DNA of 64,000 nucleotides from Pseudomonadales bacterium. Lineage in GTDB: Bacteria > Pseudomonadota > Gammaproteobacteria > Pseudomonadales > Pseudohongiellaceae. The notes under the pieces were generated by a model. That model had not been told where the DNA came from, ran no database searches, and saw only the letters and a program-made list of their open reading frames with translations. This document shows, piece by piece, positions 7,805 through 17,137 of this stretch; the stretch's first letter is position 1, and every line of letters starts with the position of its first letter. Location: positions 372,001 to 436,000 of the forward strand of contig JACKOH010000002.1 of assembly GCA_024234395.1 (NCBI GenBank). Direction: 5' to 3'. A program made the position numbers and the translations under genes.

Positions 7805-9034
7805 CTACAGGTCCGGAGAGTTGGATCGGTCATGGTGTGTGACCTGGCCCAGCCCTCCCACATCGCCCCAGTTTCCTGCCCGCCAGATCCGGATGCCGAC
7901 GCCACGGGTTTCGGAAATCAGCGTTCCGTCAGCAGTGTAACGCCAGTAGCCGTTCAACACATGTGCCTTGTCATGGGTGGCATGAAGCACCAGCGGACGA
8001 TCGGGACGCAGTCGGGTATAGCTGTATTCACCAACGGCTCCACCGGCCAGATCGGAAAATTCAGCCAGGCGGGTATCGGTGGTCCCGGTACCCGTGGATT
8101 CGGTGACTTCCGAAACATTCAGGCGGCTGGTCACGCCGGTTACCCGCCAACCCTGCATGGGGTCGTTATCCCTGGCGTCCTGGGAGCGACCCCGTGGACC
8201 GTAACCGAAAGACACGCTGGCACGCCGGGTACCGACCGGCAGCTCCGGCTCATAAGAGCCTCTGCCGACACTCAGGTTGTTGAGCAGTTCCTCGTCGTTG
8301 TAGCCAAATGCGGACAAGTAACCCTGTCCGCCTACGCGGTGGCTGGTTTCCGCATCCGGGTATTCATTATCCTCGTAACCGGCCTCATGCCAGATCGTCG
8401 AAATCAGCTGGATGGCCCAGCGTCCATCGTTATTGGTCACCGAATAGACACCCTGGCAGTCAAACAGTTTGTAACCCTGGGCATTGTAGCGTGCATAGTC
8501 CAGGGAATAGACGCCGCCGACCGGACAGTAAAGATGCACGTTAATGCCCTCAAGCAGATCGTAGGAGTCGACGCCGATGCGGGTAAAGCCCCGGCCGCTG
8601 GCATTCAGCGTGGGAGGCGGGTTGTTGATGAAATCCGCCCGGGTCTGATAGACCAGCGGTTCAATCTCCTCGTAGATTGCGAAGGGAAAATGCAGGGTGT
8701 CGGCAATGGCGGTCACATCGCGGCGATTCAGGGCGGTAAAGAACTCCATCACCAGGCGCAGCCCCTGGGTGACCGGTTCGGCAAAGGAAACCGGGAACCG
8801 GGAATCCAGCTGCCCGCCGGGGCGCAGAGTAGCAGGGCGGGCAAAATCATAACCGCTCTGCTGGGCCAGCACCTCGGGTCCCAGTGGTTTCAGGGTCAAC
8901 CCGCCCAGAGTTCCCAGCGCACCCACGGTGCCTGCCGTACGGAAAAATCCGCGCCGGGAAAGTCTAGTGCTGCCGAATGCCTCGGTCTGATCGGAAGCGG
9001 GCAATGCGGGGATCTGAACGGATTTTTCGCGCAT
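7805..9034 (-). CDS. Tat-exported protein with SnoaL/NTF2-like regions, unknown function
   Basis: A protein of 409 residues from ATG 9034, chosen because AAGAAGG lies about 9 bases before it; the frame extends 10 codons further up. A Tat signal is clear (SRRGFFRTAGTVGALGTLGG). The mature part begins near QSGYDFARP and contains LVMEFFTALNRRDVTAIADT, typical of the SnoaL/NTF2-like small-barrel proteins that count 'number of roles' helices, followed by a second region with VLNGYWRYTADGTLISE. Two related half-domains are plausible. Some such proteins are isomerases or binding proteins; no catalytic residues can be assigned here. The gene is divergent from the M28-like gene at 9260. Confidence 0.5.
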   Translation of the reverse strand: MREKSVQIPALPASDQTEAFGSTRLSRRGFFRTAGTVGALGTLGGLTLKPLGPEVLAQQSGYDFARPATLRPGGQLDSRFPVSFAEPVTQGLRLVMEFFTALNRRDVTAIADTLHFPFAIYEEIEPLVYQTRADFINNPPPTLNASGRGFTRIGVDSYDLLEGINVHLYCPVGGVYSLDYARYNAQGYKLFDCQGVYSVTNNDGRWAIQLISTIWHEAGYEDNEYPDAETSHRVGGQGYLSAFGYNDEELLNNLSVGRGSYEPELPVGTRRASVSFGYGPRGRSQDARDNDPMQGWRVTGVTSRLNVSEVTESTGTGTTDTRLAEFSDLAGGAVGEYSYTRLRPDRPLVLHATHDKAHVLNGYWRYTADGTLISETRGVGIRIWRAGNWGDVGGLGQVTHHDRSNSPDL

Positions 9035-9259
9035 GATGAACACCTTCTTATTCTTGGAAACCACCGATCACGGGTAATCAGCGGCTCCCTTGTTCTGTGT
9101 TGATGCCGGAATATTTTCTTATTCTTTGCCTTGTTTCCGCAGTGACTAAACTACAACAACCACCAGAGTCTGGCCAACTTTAAACCAGTTAACCGTAAAG
9201 TCATAGACGGTGGTATAGTCGAACACCCCGTAACAGAGCAATGCCCCAGGGCTCCAGCC

Positions 9260-10867
9260 ATGAAGAACCATACTCAGCGCAGCAGAACGCCCGCATGGAC
9301 CCGTTACCTGAACTGCCTGGCACTGGCCGGCTCCCTGTCGGTACCCATGACAGCCATGGCGCAGCCGGTGGACCCCCAGGCCTGGTTCGGGATCAGCCAG
9401 CCCCCTGGGTTTCAGGCCCATGAATCCCCGGTAATACTGGGTGACGACTATCCACCGCGTCCGGCCCGGGTTCCGCCCGGCGAAGAGCAGTTCACTGAAT
9501 TGCAGGGCGAGGTGATCCGGCGCGACCTGGAAACCATCGTTGGCTTTTCCTACTGGAGTCAGGAAACCCGCGAAGTGGGTGACGGGCAGTTGTGGGGACG
9601 CATCACCGGCATGGAATCCGGAAAGCGCGCCATGGACTGGGTGGAAATGCGGCTGCGCCAGGCAGGCGTCGAGCAGGTGGAACGGCAATGGTTCGACCAG
9701 CAGCCCGGCACTTCGCTGTGGCTGCCCCTGTCCTGGCGGGTCCGTCTCCACGGCGATCCGGCCTTCGGCTCCGACAGTCGCGACGTGGTGCTGGAATCCG
9801 CCATGCCCGCGGGCGGCACCGAGATTCCCCCGGGCGGCGTCACCGCACCGCTGGTTTTTGTCGGCACCGCGCGTCCGGCAGAGCTCCAGTATATGGACGT
9901 GGCCGGGAAGATTGCCGTGCAGCATATCACCCCCAGGGGACACCTGTTCCTGGAACGGGGACCGGCACGCAGCAAGGCACAGGCGCTGATCGACCGGGAC
10001 GCCGTGGCGGTATTCAACATAGTCGACTATGCCGGCAACATGCGCATGCGCGATATCAGCAATTGCGGCGGCCCCTGTTTCAACTTCGGAGGCCAGGATG
10101 GACGCTTCCTCGAACAGGTAATGGATGCCGCGGCCGAAGCGGGTGTGACCGATCGACTGCAGGCAACTGTGGAATTGCAGGCCGAAGAACGCATGGGGAT
10201 GCGCGGCTCCAATGTGCTGGGCATCATTCCCGGCACCAGCGAGGAAAACATCATCATCAATGCTCACGTGGACGGCTGGTTCGACGGCGCCAACGACAAT
10301 GGTGACGGCCTTGCCATCCTGATTGCCCTGGCTGAACATTTCGCAGCGGCGGAACAACCCCCGGCCAGAACCCTGGTTTTTGTCGGCAGTGCCGGTCACC
10401 ATACGCGCGGACTCAACGGTCCCGACATGCTGGTGGAATTGAATCCCGGTCTGGTGGCCAACACGGTACTGGCCATCAACCTGGAGCATGTGGCAGCCCG
10501 GCAGCTGAATCCGGCCCGCACGGATACCCTGGGAGTCCGGGATGTCATAACCGACACCGGCGGCGAGGGGTTCCTTATGAACGGCCTGAGCCGTAGCTCA
10601 CCGTTCCTGGAAGACATTATCCGCACCGGCGGCTCACGCTACGGCGTGAACTTCGTTTCCCAGGGCAGTAACTATAATGCCGGAGACATTCCCGATCTGG
10701 AGGCGCCGGTTTTTCAGCTGATTCAGGGCAACCCGCTCTATCACACCAGCGGCGAAACCCTGGACACCATATCCACGCCGGGGCTGGAAAGAGTGGCGCG
10801 GTTTGTCGCCTTCTTTGTCGGACAGGTTGCCGAAGCCCCGCGAGAGAACTTCTACCAGGCCAGATAG
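9260..10867 (+). CDS. M28-family-like exported peptidase with His-His in place of Glu-Glu
   Basis: A protein of 535 residues with a signal peptide ending near MAMAQ. The C-terminal half has the M28 scaffold: IIINAHVDGWFDGANDNGDG (His336 and Asp346 at metal positions), then RTLVFVGSAGHHTRG, where normal M28 enzymes have the catalytic and metal Glu-Glu pair, then NLEHVAAR and a final YHTSGETLD. The middle region probably holds a PA insert (residues about 170-260). Loss of Glu-Glu argues against ordinary aminopeptidase activity, yet His380-His381 could bind metal. The related gene at 30575-32152 shows the same change, so it is a family trait rather than decay. The PQQ dehydrogenase gene starts 14 bp downstream. 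Confidence 0.75.
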   Translation: MKNHTQRSRTPAWTRYLNCLALAGSLSVPMTAMAQPVDPQAWFGISQPPGFQAHESPVILGDDYPPRPARVPPGEEQFTELQGEVIRRDLETIVGFSYWSQETREVGDGQLWGRITGMESGKRAMDWVEMRLRQAGVEQVERQWFDQQPGTSLWLPLSWRVRLHGDPAFGSDSRDVVLESAMPAGGTEIPPGGVTAPLVFVGTARPAELQYMDVAGKIAVQHITPRGHLFLERGPARSKAQALIDRDAVAVFNIVDYAGNMRMRDISNCGGPCFNFGGQDGRFLEQVMDAAAEAGVTDRLQATVELQAEERMGMRGSNVLGIIPGTSEENIIINAHVDGWFDGANDNGDGLAILIALAEHFAAAEQPPARTLVFVGSAGHHTRGLNGPDMLVELNPGLVANTVLAINLEHVAARQLNPARTDTLGVRDVITDTGGEGFLMNGLSRSSPFLEDIIRTGGSRYGVNFVSQGSNYNAGDIPDLEAPVFQLIQGNPLYHTSGETLDTISTPGLERVARFVAFFVGQVAEAPRENFYQAR

Positions 10868-10881
10868 TACAGGAGATCACC

Positions 10882-13248
10882 ATGACCGAGTCTCAATCCG
10901 CCTATCCAAAACCCCGGTTTCTGGCGCTTGTGATCGGGGCTTGCGGTATCGCCCTGTTACTCCAGGGCTGGGGACTGCTGAGAGTCGGCGGATCTTTCTA
11001 TTACCTGCTGGCGGGACTGATCCTGGCAGCCTGCAGCGTGTTGCTGTTTCGAGGCGACGGCAGAGGCGCGCGACTGTACGGGCTGTTTCTCCTGTTTACC
11101 TACCTGTGGGCTTTTTACGAAGTTGGCCTGGCAGCCTGGCCACTGCTACCGCGGGTCGCTTTCTTCACCGTGCTGGGGCTGTGGTTCGTGATTCCCAGGG
11201 TGCGGCGAGGCCTGCTTCAGGCGGAACCTGAACCTTTATTCCAGAAACTGGAAGCCCGGCTCACTGTTATCGCCTTCGCCGTGTTCAGCTTCGCTCTGTT
11301 CATAGCCAACGCAGGTTACGAAGTGCGACTGCCGACAGCACCGGGCACGGGCCAGGTTCACAACCAGTCGGGAGAATGGCGTCAGTATGGCGCGTCTAAA
11401 TCCGGCACCCGGTTTGCCGCCGCGGATCAGATCAACCTGGAAAACGTCGATCGGCTGACCCGGGCCTGGGAATTCCGTACCGGCGTGCCCGGCGAGTTTA
11501 AGGGCACGCCAATCCAGGTTGGTGACGGCCTGTACCTGTGTACCGGACAGAATATTATCCTGGCCCTGGATCCCGATAGCGGAGCGGAGCGCTGGCGTTT
11601 CGATCCTGATCTGCGGTCGGCCCGAATCGGATTCTGGGACACCTGCCGTGGTGTCACCCACTACCAGGCTCCAGCCGACCTGCCCTTCACTGATTGTCCG
11701 GAGCGTATCTTCACCGCCACTACCGATGCCCGGCTGATCGCGGTCAACAAGGATACCGGCAGACCCTGTGCCGATTTCGGGACTGCCGGGCAGGTCAACC
11801 TGCTGGAAGGGATGGGCGAGGTCCGGCCCGGCTTCTATTTCGTCACCTCGCCACCCACCATCGCCAATGGCGTGCTGGTGCTGGGCGGCTGGGTAATGGA
11901 CAACCAGGAAACCGGCGAACCATCCGGCGTGGTAAGGGGGTTCGATCCAGTCACCGGCAACCTGCTCTGGGCCTGGGACATGGGCCGGGAAGACCGTCCG
12001 GGATTACCCCCCGCCGGCGAGAGTTATACCCGGGGCACGCCCAATGTATGGAGCCTGACCAGTGCCGACGAGGAGCTGGGACTGGTCTATGTTCCCACCG
12101 GCAACGCCACTCCCGACTATTTCGGCGGTCATCGCAGTGAAGCCATGGAAAAATATTCCAGCTCCATCGTGGCACTGGATTCCCGGACCGGAAGGGTCAG
12201 GTGGCATTTCCAGACCACTCATCACGATATCTGGGACTATGACGTCCCGGCGCAACCCACGCTGGTGGATATTCCCGTCAATGGAACCACCCGCAAGGCG
12301 GTTATCGTCGCTACCAAGCGGGCACAGATTTTCCTGTTGGACCGGGAGACCGGCGAGCCGATTGCCGAGGTCGCCGAGCTACCGGTACCGCAGACGGATG
12401 TGCCTGGTGAAACAACCGTGGCGACACAGCCGTTTTCGATCGGCATGCCCCGCTTCGATCACCCCATGCTGACTGAAAAAGACATGTGGGGGATCACTCC
12501 ATTTGACCATGCCGTGTGCCGCACCCAGTTCAGGGAAATGCGCTATGAGGGTCCCCTGACACCACCCACTACCGGGGCCGGAACGCTTTCCTATCCGGGG
12601 GTTGCCGGAGGCATCAACTGGGGTGGCGTGGCGGTCGACGAAATCAATCACCTGATGGTGGTCAACACGCTGCATAACCCATCGGTGGTACGACTGATTC
12701 CAAGAGACCGGTTTCAGGGTGATGAATTCGTCGGTCTGGGCGGAGCCCAGTCCGGAACCCCCTACGCGGTCTATTCGTTTTTCTTTCTGTCACCGGTATT
12801 TGCTCCCTGCCTGCATCCGCCTTACGGCGAACTGGCGGTAGTGGACCTGGCATCACGGGAAGTCCTCTGGCGCCGCCCGCTGGGCACGGCGAAGGACATG
12901 GGGCCGCTGGGTATCGCACCGCATATCCCCCTGCCGATGGGTATGTATTACAACCTGGCCGGCTCGGTCGCCACCGGTGGCGGACTGATCTTCAATGGCA
13001 ACGTGGTGGACAGCACCATGCGCGCCATCGACATTTTTACCGGGGCCGAAATGTGGAGCGATGCCCTGCCAGGTTCCTCCACGGCCACCTCCATGACCTA
13101 TGTCAGTCCGGCAACCGGCAAACAATACGTGCTGGTTACAGTACCCGACGGCGGCGGTGGCCTGCAGCTGGAATCGGCCACCGACCAGGCTACGGACAGC
13201 GCCGCGGTCGCCGGTGGCTGGGTCATCGCCTACGCGCTGCCTGACTGA
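10882..13248 (+). CDS. gcd: Membrane-bound PQQ-dependent dehydrogenase, glucose/quinate type
   Basis: A protein of 788 residues, matching the ~800 of Gcd and QuiA. The first ~140 residues hold four to five membrane segments; the remainder is a periplasmic eight-bladed propeller. Landmarks are GEWRQYGASKSGTRFA at the domain start, HDIWDYDVPAQPTLVDIP near residue 453, and GGINWGGVAVDE near residue 574. The family oxidises sugars or cyclic alcohols (glucose, quinate, shikimate) in the periplasm and passes electrons to ubiquinone. Which substrate applies cannot be settled, so the symbol is provisional. The start ATG 10882 has AGGAGATC directly upstream. It shares an operon with the M28-like gene. 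Confidence 0.85.
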   Translation: MTESQSAYPKPRFLALVIGACGIALLLQGWGLLRVGGSFYYLLAGLILAACSVLLFRGDGRGARLYGLFLLFTYLWAFYEVGLAAWPLLPRVAFFTVLGLWFVIPRVRRGLLQAEPEPLFQKLEARLTVIAFAVFSFALFIANAGYEVRLPTAPGTGQVHNQSGEWRQYGASKSGTRFAAADQINLENVDRLTRAWEFRTGVPGEFKGTPIQVGDGLYLCTGQNIILALDPDSGAERWRFDPDLRSARIGFWDTCRGVTHYQAPADLPFTDCPERIFTATTDARLIAVNKDTGRPCADFGTAGQVNLLEGMGEVRPGFYFVTSPPTIANGVLVLGGWVMDNQETGEPSGVVRGFDPVTGNLLWAWDMGREDRPGLPPAGESYTRGTPNVWSLTSADEELGLVYVPTGNATPDYFGGHRSEAMEKYSSSIVALDSRTGRVRWHFQTTHHDIWDYDVPAQPTLVDIPVNGTTRKAVIVATKRAQIFLLDRETGEPIAEVAELPVPQTDVPGETTVATQPFSIGMPRFDHPMLTEKDMWGITPFDHAVCRTQFREMRYEGPLTPPTTGAGTLSYPGVAGGINWGGVAVDEINHLMVVNTLHNPSVVRLIPRDRFQGDEFVGLGGAQSGTPYAVYSFFFLSPVFAPCLHPPYGELAVVDLASREVLWRRPLGTAKDMGPLGIAPHIPLPMGMYYNLAGSVATGGGLIFNGNVVDSTMRAIDIFTGAEMWSDALPGSSTATSMTYVSPATGKQYVLVTVPDGGGGLQLESATDQATDSAAVAGGWVIAYALPD

Positions 13249-13551
13249 CGCTCCGAGTATTAATGAGCCGGCCCGTCCCGGGTCCACCTAACCGGCGTCG
13301 GTTACCGACGCCGGAACAGTGTCCTCTTTGCGGTCCTGATCGCCGGACCGGTCCAGCTTGCGTTGCGGCACCAGTATTTTTTCTTACCCGCTTAACCCCT
13401 TTTTCCACTCTCCTGCGACTACCACTCACAGGACGCGCATTCCATTCATAACCGCGCTCCATTCAACCCGGCGCTTTCCGGAGCCGCTGCCACCATGCAA
13501 TGGCCCCGCTCTGTACAGAAGCACCGGAACAACCGGTACAGGAGAATCATC
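13249..13551. other. Intergenic stretch with one strong hairpin
   Basis: No supported gene lies between the dehydrogenase stop and the VWA lipoprotein start. Apart from the hairpin listed separately at 13292-13314, I see only a ribosome site (AGGAGA) just before 13552. Promoter elements for the VWA gene probably lie near 13380-13500, but no consensus boxes are convincing. Confidence 0.5.
13292..13314 (+). terminator. 10-bp perfect GC hairpin after the PQQ dehydrogenase gene
   Basis: CCGGCGTCGG (13292-13301), a 3-base loop, then CCGACGCCGG (13305-13314). It lies 44 bases after the dehydrogenase stop. No T-run follows, so it is not a standard intrinsic terminator; it may stall polymerase or protect the mRNA 3' end. 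Confidence 0.4.
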
Positions 13552-15432
13552 ATGAGAAATCCAATTATACGCAGGGTACAAGCGGAGCAATCAGAACCGC
13601 TCGCGCAGATCTGCAATGTCCTGGCGGTCAGCCTGGTTGCCCTTATCCTGGTCGCCTGTGGTGCGGAAGTTGTTGAAGACCAGGCGATCCGGGAAGCGCA
13701 ACAGGCCAGGCAACAGGAGCTTGCGGACCTGCAGCCGGAGCCGTCGATTCCGGCCCCTCCGGCGCCACCGAATATCCAGAATCCGGGCGATGCGGACCTG
13801 CGGCTCGGACCCCGGCAGATTGAACTGGAACGTGCTTCCGAACCTGCGTTGAGCGTCGGTACGACACCGCCAACCGACAGTGGCTATCGCGACAAGCAGA
13901 GTTCGCCGGGTTCGGTAACCAATGTCTCCGTCACCGAATCCCAGGCCTACCGGGCCGAAACCCGCACCCAGTCAGCCGCAGCGCCGGATTCCATTGCCTG
14001 GCAAACGGGTCCCCGGGTTGATCGGGAGAACTACCTGGACCTTGCCGAGAACGCGGTCAAACTGGTTGCCGAGCGTCCGGTTTCGACTTTCAGTATCGAT
14101 GTGGACACGGCGGGTTACAGCAACATCCGGCGCATGATTCTACGGGAAGGCCGGTTGCCCCCCCACGACGCCGTGCGGCTGGAAGAAATGATCAATTACT
14201 TCAGCTATGCTTATCCGGTGCCCGAAAGCGTCGAGCAGCCGCTGGGCATCTATACCGAGCTGGCTGCTTCGCCCTGGAATCCCGCCAACCGGTTGCTGCT
14301 GGTGGGAGTGCAGGGCTACAGACCTGACCTGGATGTAAGGCCGGCAGCGAACTTGGTATTCCTGGTGGATGTTTCCGGCAGCATGAACTCCCCCGACAAA
14401 CTGGGCCTGGTGCAACAGTCCCTGAAGCTTCTTGTCGATCAGATGCGCGACAGCGACCGCATCGCTCTGGTGGTGTATGCCGGTGCCGCCGGCACGGTGC
14501 TGAATTCCACTTCCGGCAGCGAAAAATCCACCATCAGGGGCGCTATCGACCGTCTGAGCGCCGGCGGCAGTACCAATGGCGCAGCAGGTATTGAACTGGC
14601 CTACCGGATCGCCGAACAGAATTTCCTCAAGGGGGGGATCAACCGGGTAATCATCGCCAGCGACGGAGATCTGAATGTCGGCCTCACCAGTATCGAGGCA
14701 CTGAAAGAACTGATCAGTAAAAAACGGCAGAATGGTATCGCACTGACCACGCTGGGCTTTGGCAGCGGCAACTATAATTACTCCCTGATGGAACAGATTG
14801 CCGACGTGGGTAACGGCAATGCCGCCTATATAGATTCACTGAACGAGGCCCGCAAGGTTCTGGTGGAAGAGATGCAGTCCACTCTGCTGACCATCGCCAA
14901 GGACGTCAAGATTCAGGTGGAGTTCAATCCAGCGGTGGTGAAGGAATACCGGCTGATCGGCTACGAAAACCGTCTGTTGCAGCGGGAGGACTTTGTCAAC
15001 GACAAGGTAGACGCAGGCGAGGTGGGCGCCGGACATACCGTCACCGCGCTTTACGAGGTCACGCTGTCAGACTCTGATGGAGGTCTGATCCCGGAAAGCC
15101 GTTACAACCCGGCGGTCGCCAAACCGGACCAGGAACTTGGCAACGAGCTGGCGTTCATCCGTATTCGTCACAAGCCGGCGGACGCAGACACCAGCGTTGA
15201 GAACAGTCAACCGATACGACTGGATCAGGTCCGCAGCGTAGATGAAACTTCAGACGACTTCCGTTTCGCCGCGGCCGTGGCCGGGTTTGGCCAGTTGCTG
15301 CGGGGTGGCAAATATACCGGCAGTTTTGATTACGATCAGGTACTCGAACTGGCGCGGGGCGCCCGCGGTGCCGACAACAATGGCTACCGCAGTGAACTGC
15401 TCCACCTTGTGGAGCTGGCAAAACTGCTATAG
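13552..15432 (+). CDS. Von Willebrand factor A domain lipoprotein (YfbK-like)
   Basis: A protein of 626 residues from ATG 13552, picked because AGGAGA precedes it; the frame runs upstream to 13495. The signal ends in a lipobox (LVALILVAC, Cys36). After a Pro/Gln-rich linker comes a VWA domain with the MIDAS motif DVSGSMNSPDK near residue 272 and ASDGDLNVG later in the domain. The segment FSIDVDTAGYSNIRRMI and the C-terminal block ELAFIRIRHK to YRSELLHLVELAKLL match the YfbK/DUF3520 architecture. VWA domains bind protein partners through a metal ion. The ECF sigma gene follows about 115 bases downstream, as in other genomes where this trio occurs, suggesting an envelope surveillance module. 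Confidence 0.85.
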   Translation: MRNPIIRRVQAEQSEPLAQICNVLAVSLVALILVACGAEVVEDQAIREAQQARQQELADLQPEPSIPAPPAPPNIQNPGDADLRLGPRQIELERASEPALSVGTTPPTDSGYRDKQSSPGSVTNVSVTESQAYRAETRTQSAAAPDSIAWQTGPRVDRENYLDLAENAVKLVAERPVSTFSIDVDTAGYSNIRRMILREGRLPPHDAVRLEEMINYFSYAYPVPESVEQPLGIYTELAASPWNPANRLLLVGVQGYRPDLDVRPAANLVFLVDVSGSMNSPDKLGLVQQSLKLLVDQMRDSDRIALVVYAGAAGTVLNSTSGSEKSTIRGAIDRLSAGGSTNGAAGIELAYRIAEQNFLKGGINRVIIASDGDLNVGLTSIEALKELISKKRQNGIALTTLGFGSGNYNYSLMEQIADVGNGNAAYIDSLNEARKVLVEEMQSTLLTIAKDVKIQVEFNPAVVKEYRLIGYENRLLQREDFVNDKVDAGEVGAGHTVTALYEVTLSDSDGGLIPESRYNPAVAKPDQELGNELAFIRIRHKPADADTSVENSQPIRLDQVRSVDETSDDFRFAAAVAGFGQLLRGGKYTGSFDYDQVLELARGARGADNNGYRSELLHLVELAKLL

Positions 15433-15546
15433 CTTGACTTCAGCAGCCCCGGCCGGGGTGGGCGGACGTCACGGTCCGCCAGCCCGCCGGGATTGCCACC
15501 CACAACCGACCGGACCCGAGCGCCGGACAGGACCACCTTCGCGACA

Positions 15547-16119
15547 ATGCTGAAAAGTCTGTACAGCCTGGCCAGTGACGAATCGCTCTACGCCAGGTTC
15601 GCCAGGGGCAATGCTGCCGCCTTCGAGGTGTTATACCAACGGCACAAGGACAGCCTGTTCGGTTACCTGTACCGGTCCCGTGCTGACTTGCCGGCAATTG
15701 AGGAAATTGCCCAGGAAACCTGGCTGGCGGTGATCGATTCCGCGAGGGACTTTCAGGGTTCGGCAAAATTCCGCACCTACCTGTTTGCCATCGCCCATCG
15801 CAAGCTGGTGGACTCCTGGCGACGTAAGCGACAGGAAAATGTTATGGTGCGGGAGGATGCCCAGGGGCGACCGGTCACCGAAAGCCTGGAAGCCGGTGTC
15901 GCCGGGACGCCGGGCAATACTGAACTGGCCATGGACCTGTTGATGGCACTGGAAAGCCTGCCCCGGGAACAGCAGCAGGCCTACCTGCTCAAGGAGGAAG
16001 GCTTCAGTCGCAGGGAAATTTCGGCCATGACCGGCAGCAGCGAGGAAACCGTCAAGAGCCGGATTCGCTATGCCAACAAGCAGCTGCGCAGTCTGCTGGA
16101 GGTGCAATATGTCGACTGA
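15547..16119 (+). CDS. ECF-type RNA polymerase sigma factor
   Basis: A protein of 190 residues from ATG 15547; an upstream in-frame start at 15493 would add a non-homologous Pro/Thr/Arg-rich leader. Region 2 is visible as FARGNAAAFEVLYQRHKDS and EIAQETWLAVIDSARDFQG, with YLFAIAHRKLVDSWRRKRQ as its end, and region 4 as LESLPREQQQAYLLKEEG and ISAMTGSSEETVKSRIRYA, the helix-turn-helix for the -35 box. It directs transcription of a small regulon, probably including its own cluster. The next gene overlaps its 3' end, as expected for an anti-sigma partner. Confidence 0.9.
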   Translation: MLKSLYSLASDESLYARFARGNAAAFEVLYQRHKDSLFGYLYRSRADLPAIEEIAQETWLAVIDSARDFQGSAKFRTYLFAIAHRKLVDSWRRKRQENVMVREDAQGRPVTESLEAGVAGTPGNTELAMDLLMALESLPREQQQAYLLKEEGFSRREISAMTGSSEETVKSRIRYANKQLRSLLEVQYVD

Positions 16120-17038
16120 CAGATCAGCAGGACGGCCGGGCCACCCGCTTGACTCGACGGACGGCACCGTGCCCCGTTCGCCCCGGGAACTGGACGAACG
16201 GATTGTGCAACAGGCGCGTCTCAAGGCCGGTGAGTACGCCGGCTATTCCAGGAGCGTTGGCTTTCGCTGGCTGGGCGACGGTTGGAAAACCGCGGTTGGA
16301 GCCTTTTCCGTTGGAGTTATCTCGGTGGCGATCGCCATCCAGGTTTATCAGCGTTCACAATCGGTAGAGTTTGTGGCCGATCGGGCCATTCCAGTCGAAC
16401 AGGAGGCGGCGCCGCAGAACCGGGAAATCACCCTCCAGAGCCCCTCTCAAACCGCCCAGGAATACCGTGAACGCAGTGCCACGTTTTCCCAGGCCCGGCA
16501 GCAGGCCGCAGCGCCATCCAGTGCCGCCGATGCGGCACCGGCGGCACCTCCTCAGAGAGAACAGGAACAACGGGCCGAAACCGGGATTGCAGCGACTGCG
16601 GCAGGCCTTGCCGCAGAAAGTGCCAGTCGCGCCAGACCTGCAGTACCGGATTTGATAACCCTGCTGGACGGACTGGCAAATCAACAGGCGACCGGACCTG
16701 CCGCCGATCTGACCGGGAACCAAACGACCCAGAACGCGGAACAGGGACTGCGGACCTTCCTGGAACTGCTGACACAGTCCCTGGAAGAGGCCGATATCCG
16801 CTTACCGAGTGATCAGGTCGAGCTGGCCGCTACCGAGCCGGAACGGCCAATGTCAGTGCAGCAAGTCAGAGCCCGGGTCGCAGCACTTTCCAATGCCTTC
16901 ATGAATGCTACCCCTGCTCAAAGGGGACAGGTGGAAGGCGTCTACCGACGACGGCTGGAGAACATAGAAGACCTGGCACTTCCCGCTGGTGCCGCACAGA
17001 GCTTCGAGATACTGGACGCCTGGTTGAACCAGCGTTAA
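16109..17038 (+). CDS. Membrane-anchored anti-sigma-like protein
   Basis: A protein of 309 residues from ATG 16109, overlapping the sigma gene by 11 bases, with GGAGG 6 bases ahead. The first ~65 residues are cytoplasmic and charged, one membrane segment follows (about residues 70-85, FSVGVISVAIAIQVY), and the remaining ~220 residues are periplasmic, rich in Ala, Gln, Pro and Glu, low complexity at first and helical later (TPAQRGQVEGVYRRRLENIE). No zinc-binding HxxxCxxC motif is present, so it is not a ZAS-type anti-sigma. The role is inferred from coupling and topology. It could instead be an effector of the VWA module. Confidence 0.65.
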   Translation: MSTDRSAGRPGHPLDSTDGTVPRSPRELDERIVQQARLKAGEYAGYSRSVGFRWLGDGWKTAVGAFSVGVISVAIAIQVYQRSQSVEFVADRAIPVEQEAAPQNREITLQSPSQTAQEYRERSATFSQARQQAAAPSSAADAAPAAPPQREQEQRAETGIAATAAGLAAESASRARPAVPDLITLLDGLANQQATGPAADLTGNQTTQNAEQGLRTFLELLTQSLEEADIRLPSDQVELAATEPERPMSVQQVRARVAALSNAFMNATPAQRGQVEGVYRRRLENIEDLALPAGAAQSFEILDAWLNQR

Positions 17039-17137
17039 GCCCGCTCTTTGTTACGCGGGGGCCATTCATTAAATTGGCGATTTCAATGCGAACCAGGTTC
17101 AGCGTCTTACGCCTGGCGCGCAGATAATTTAGCGAAT

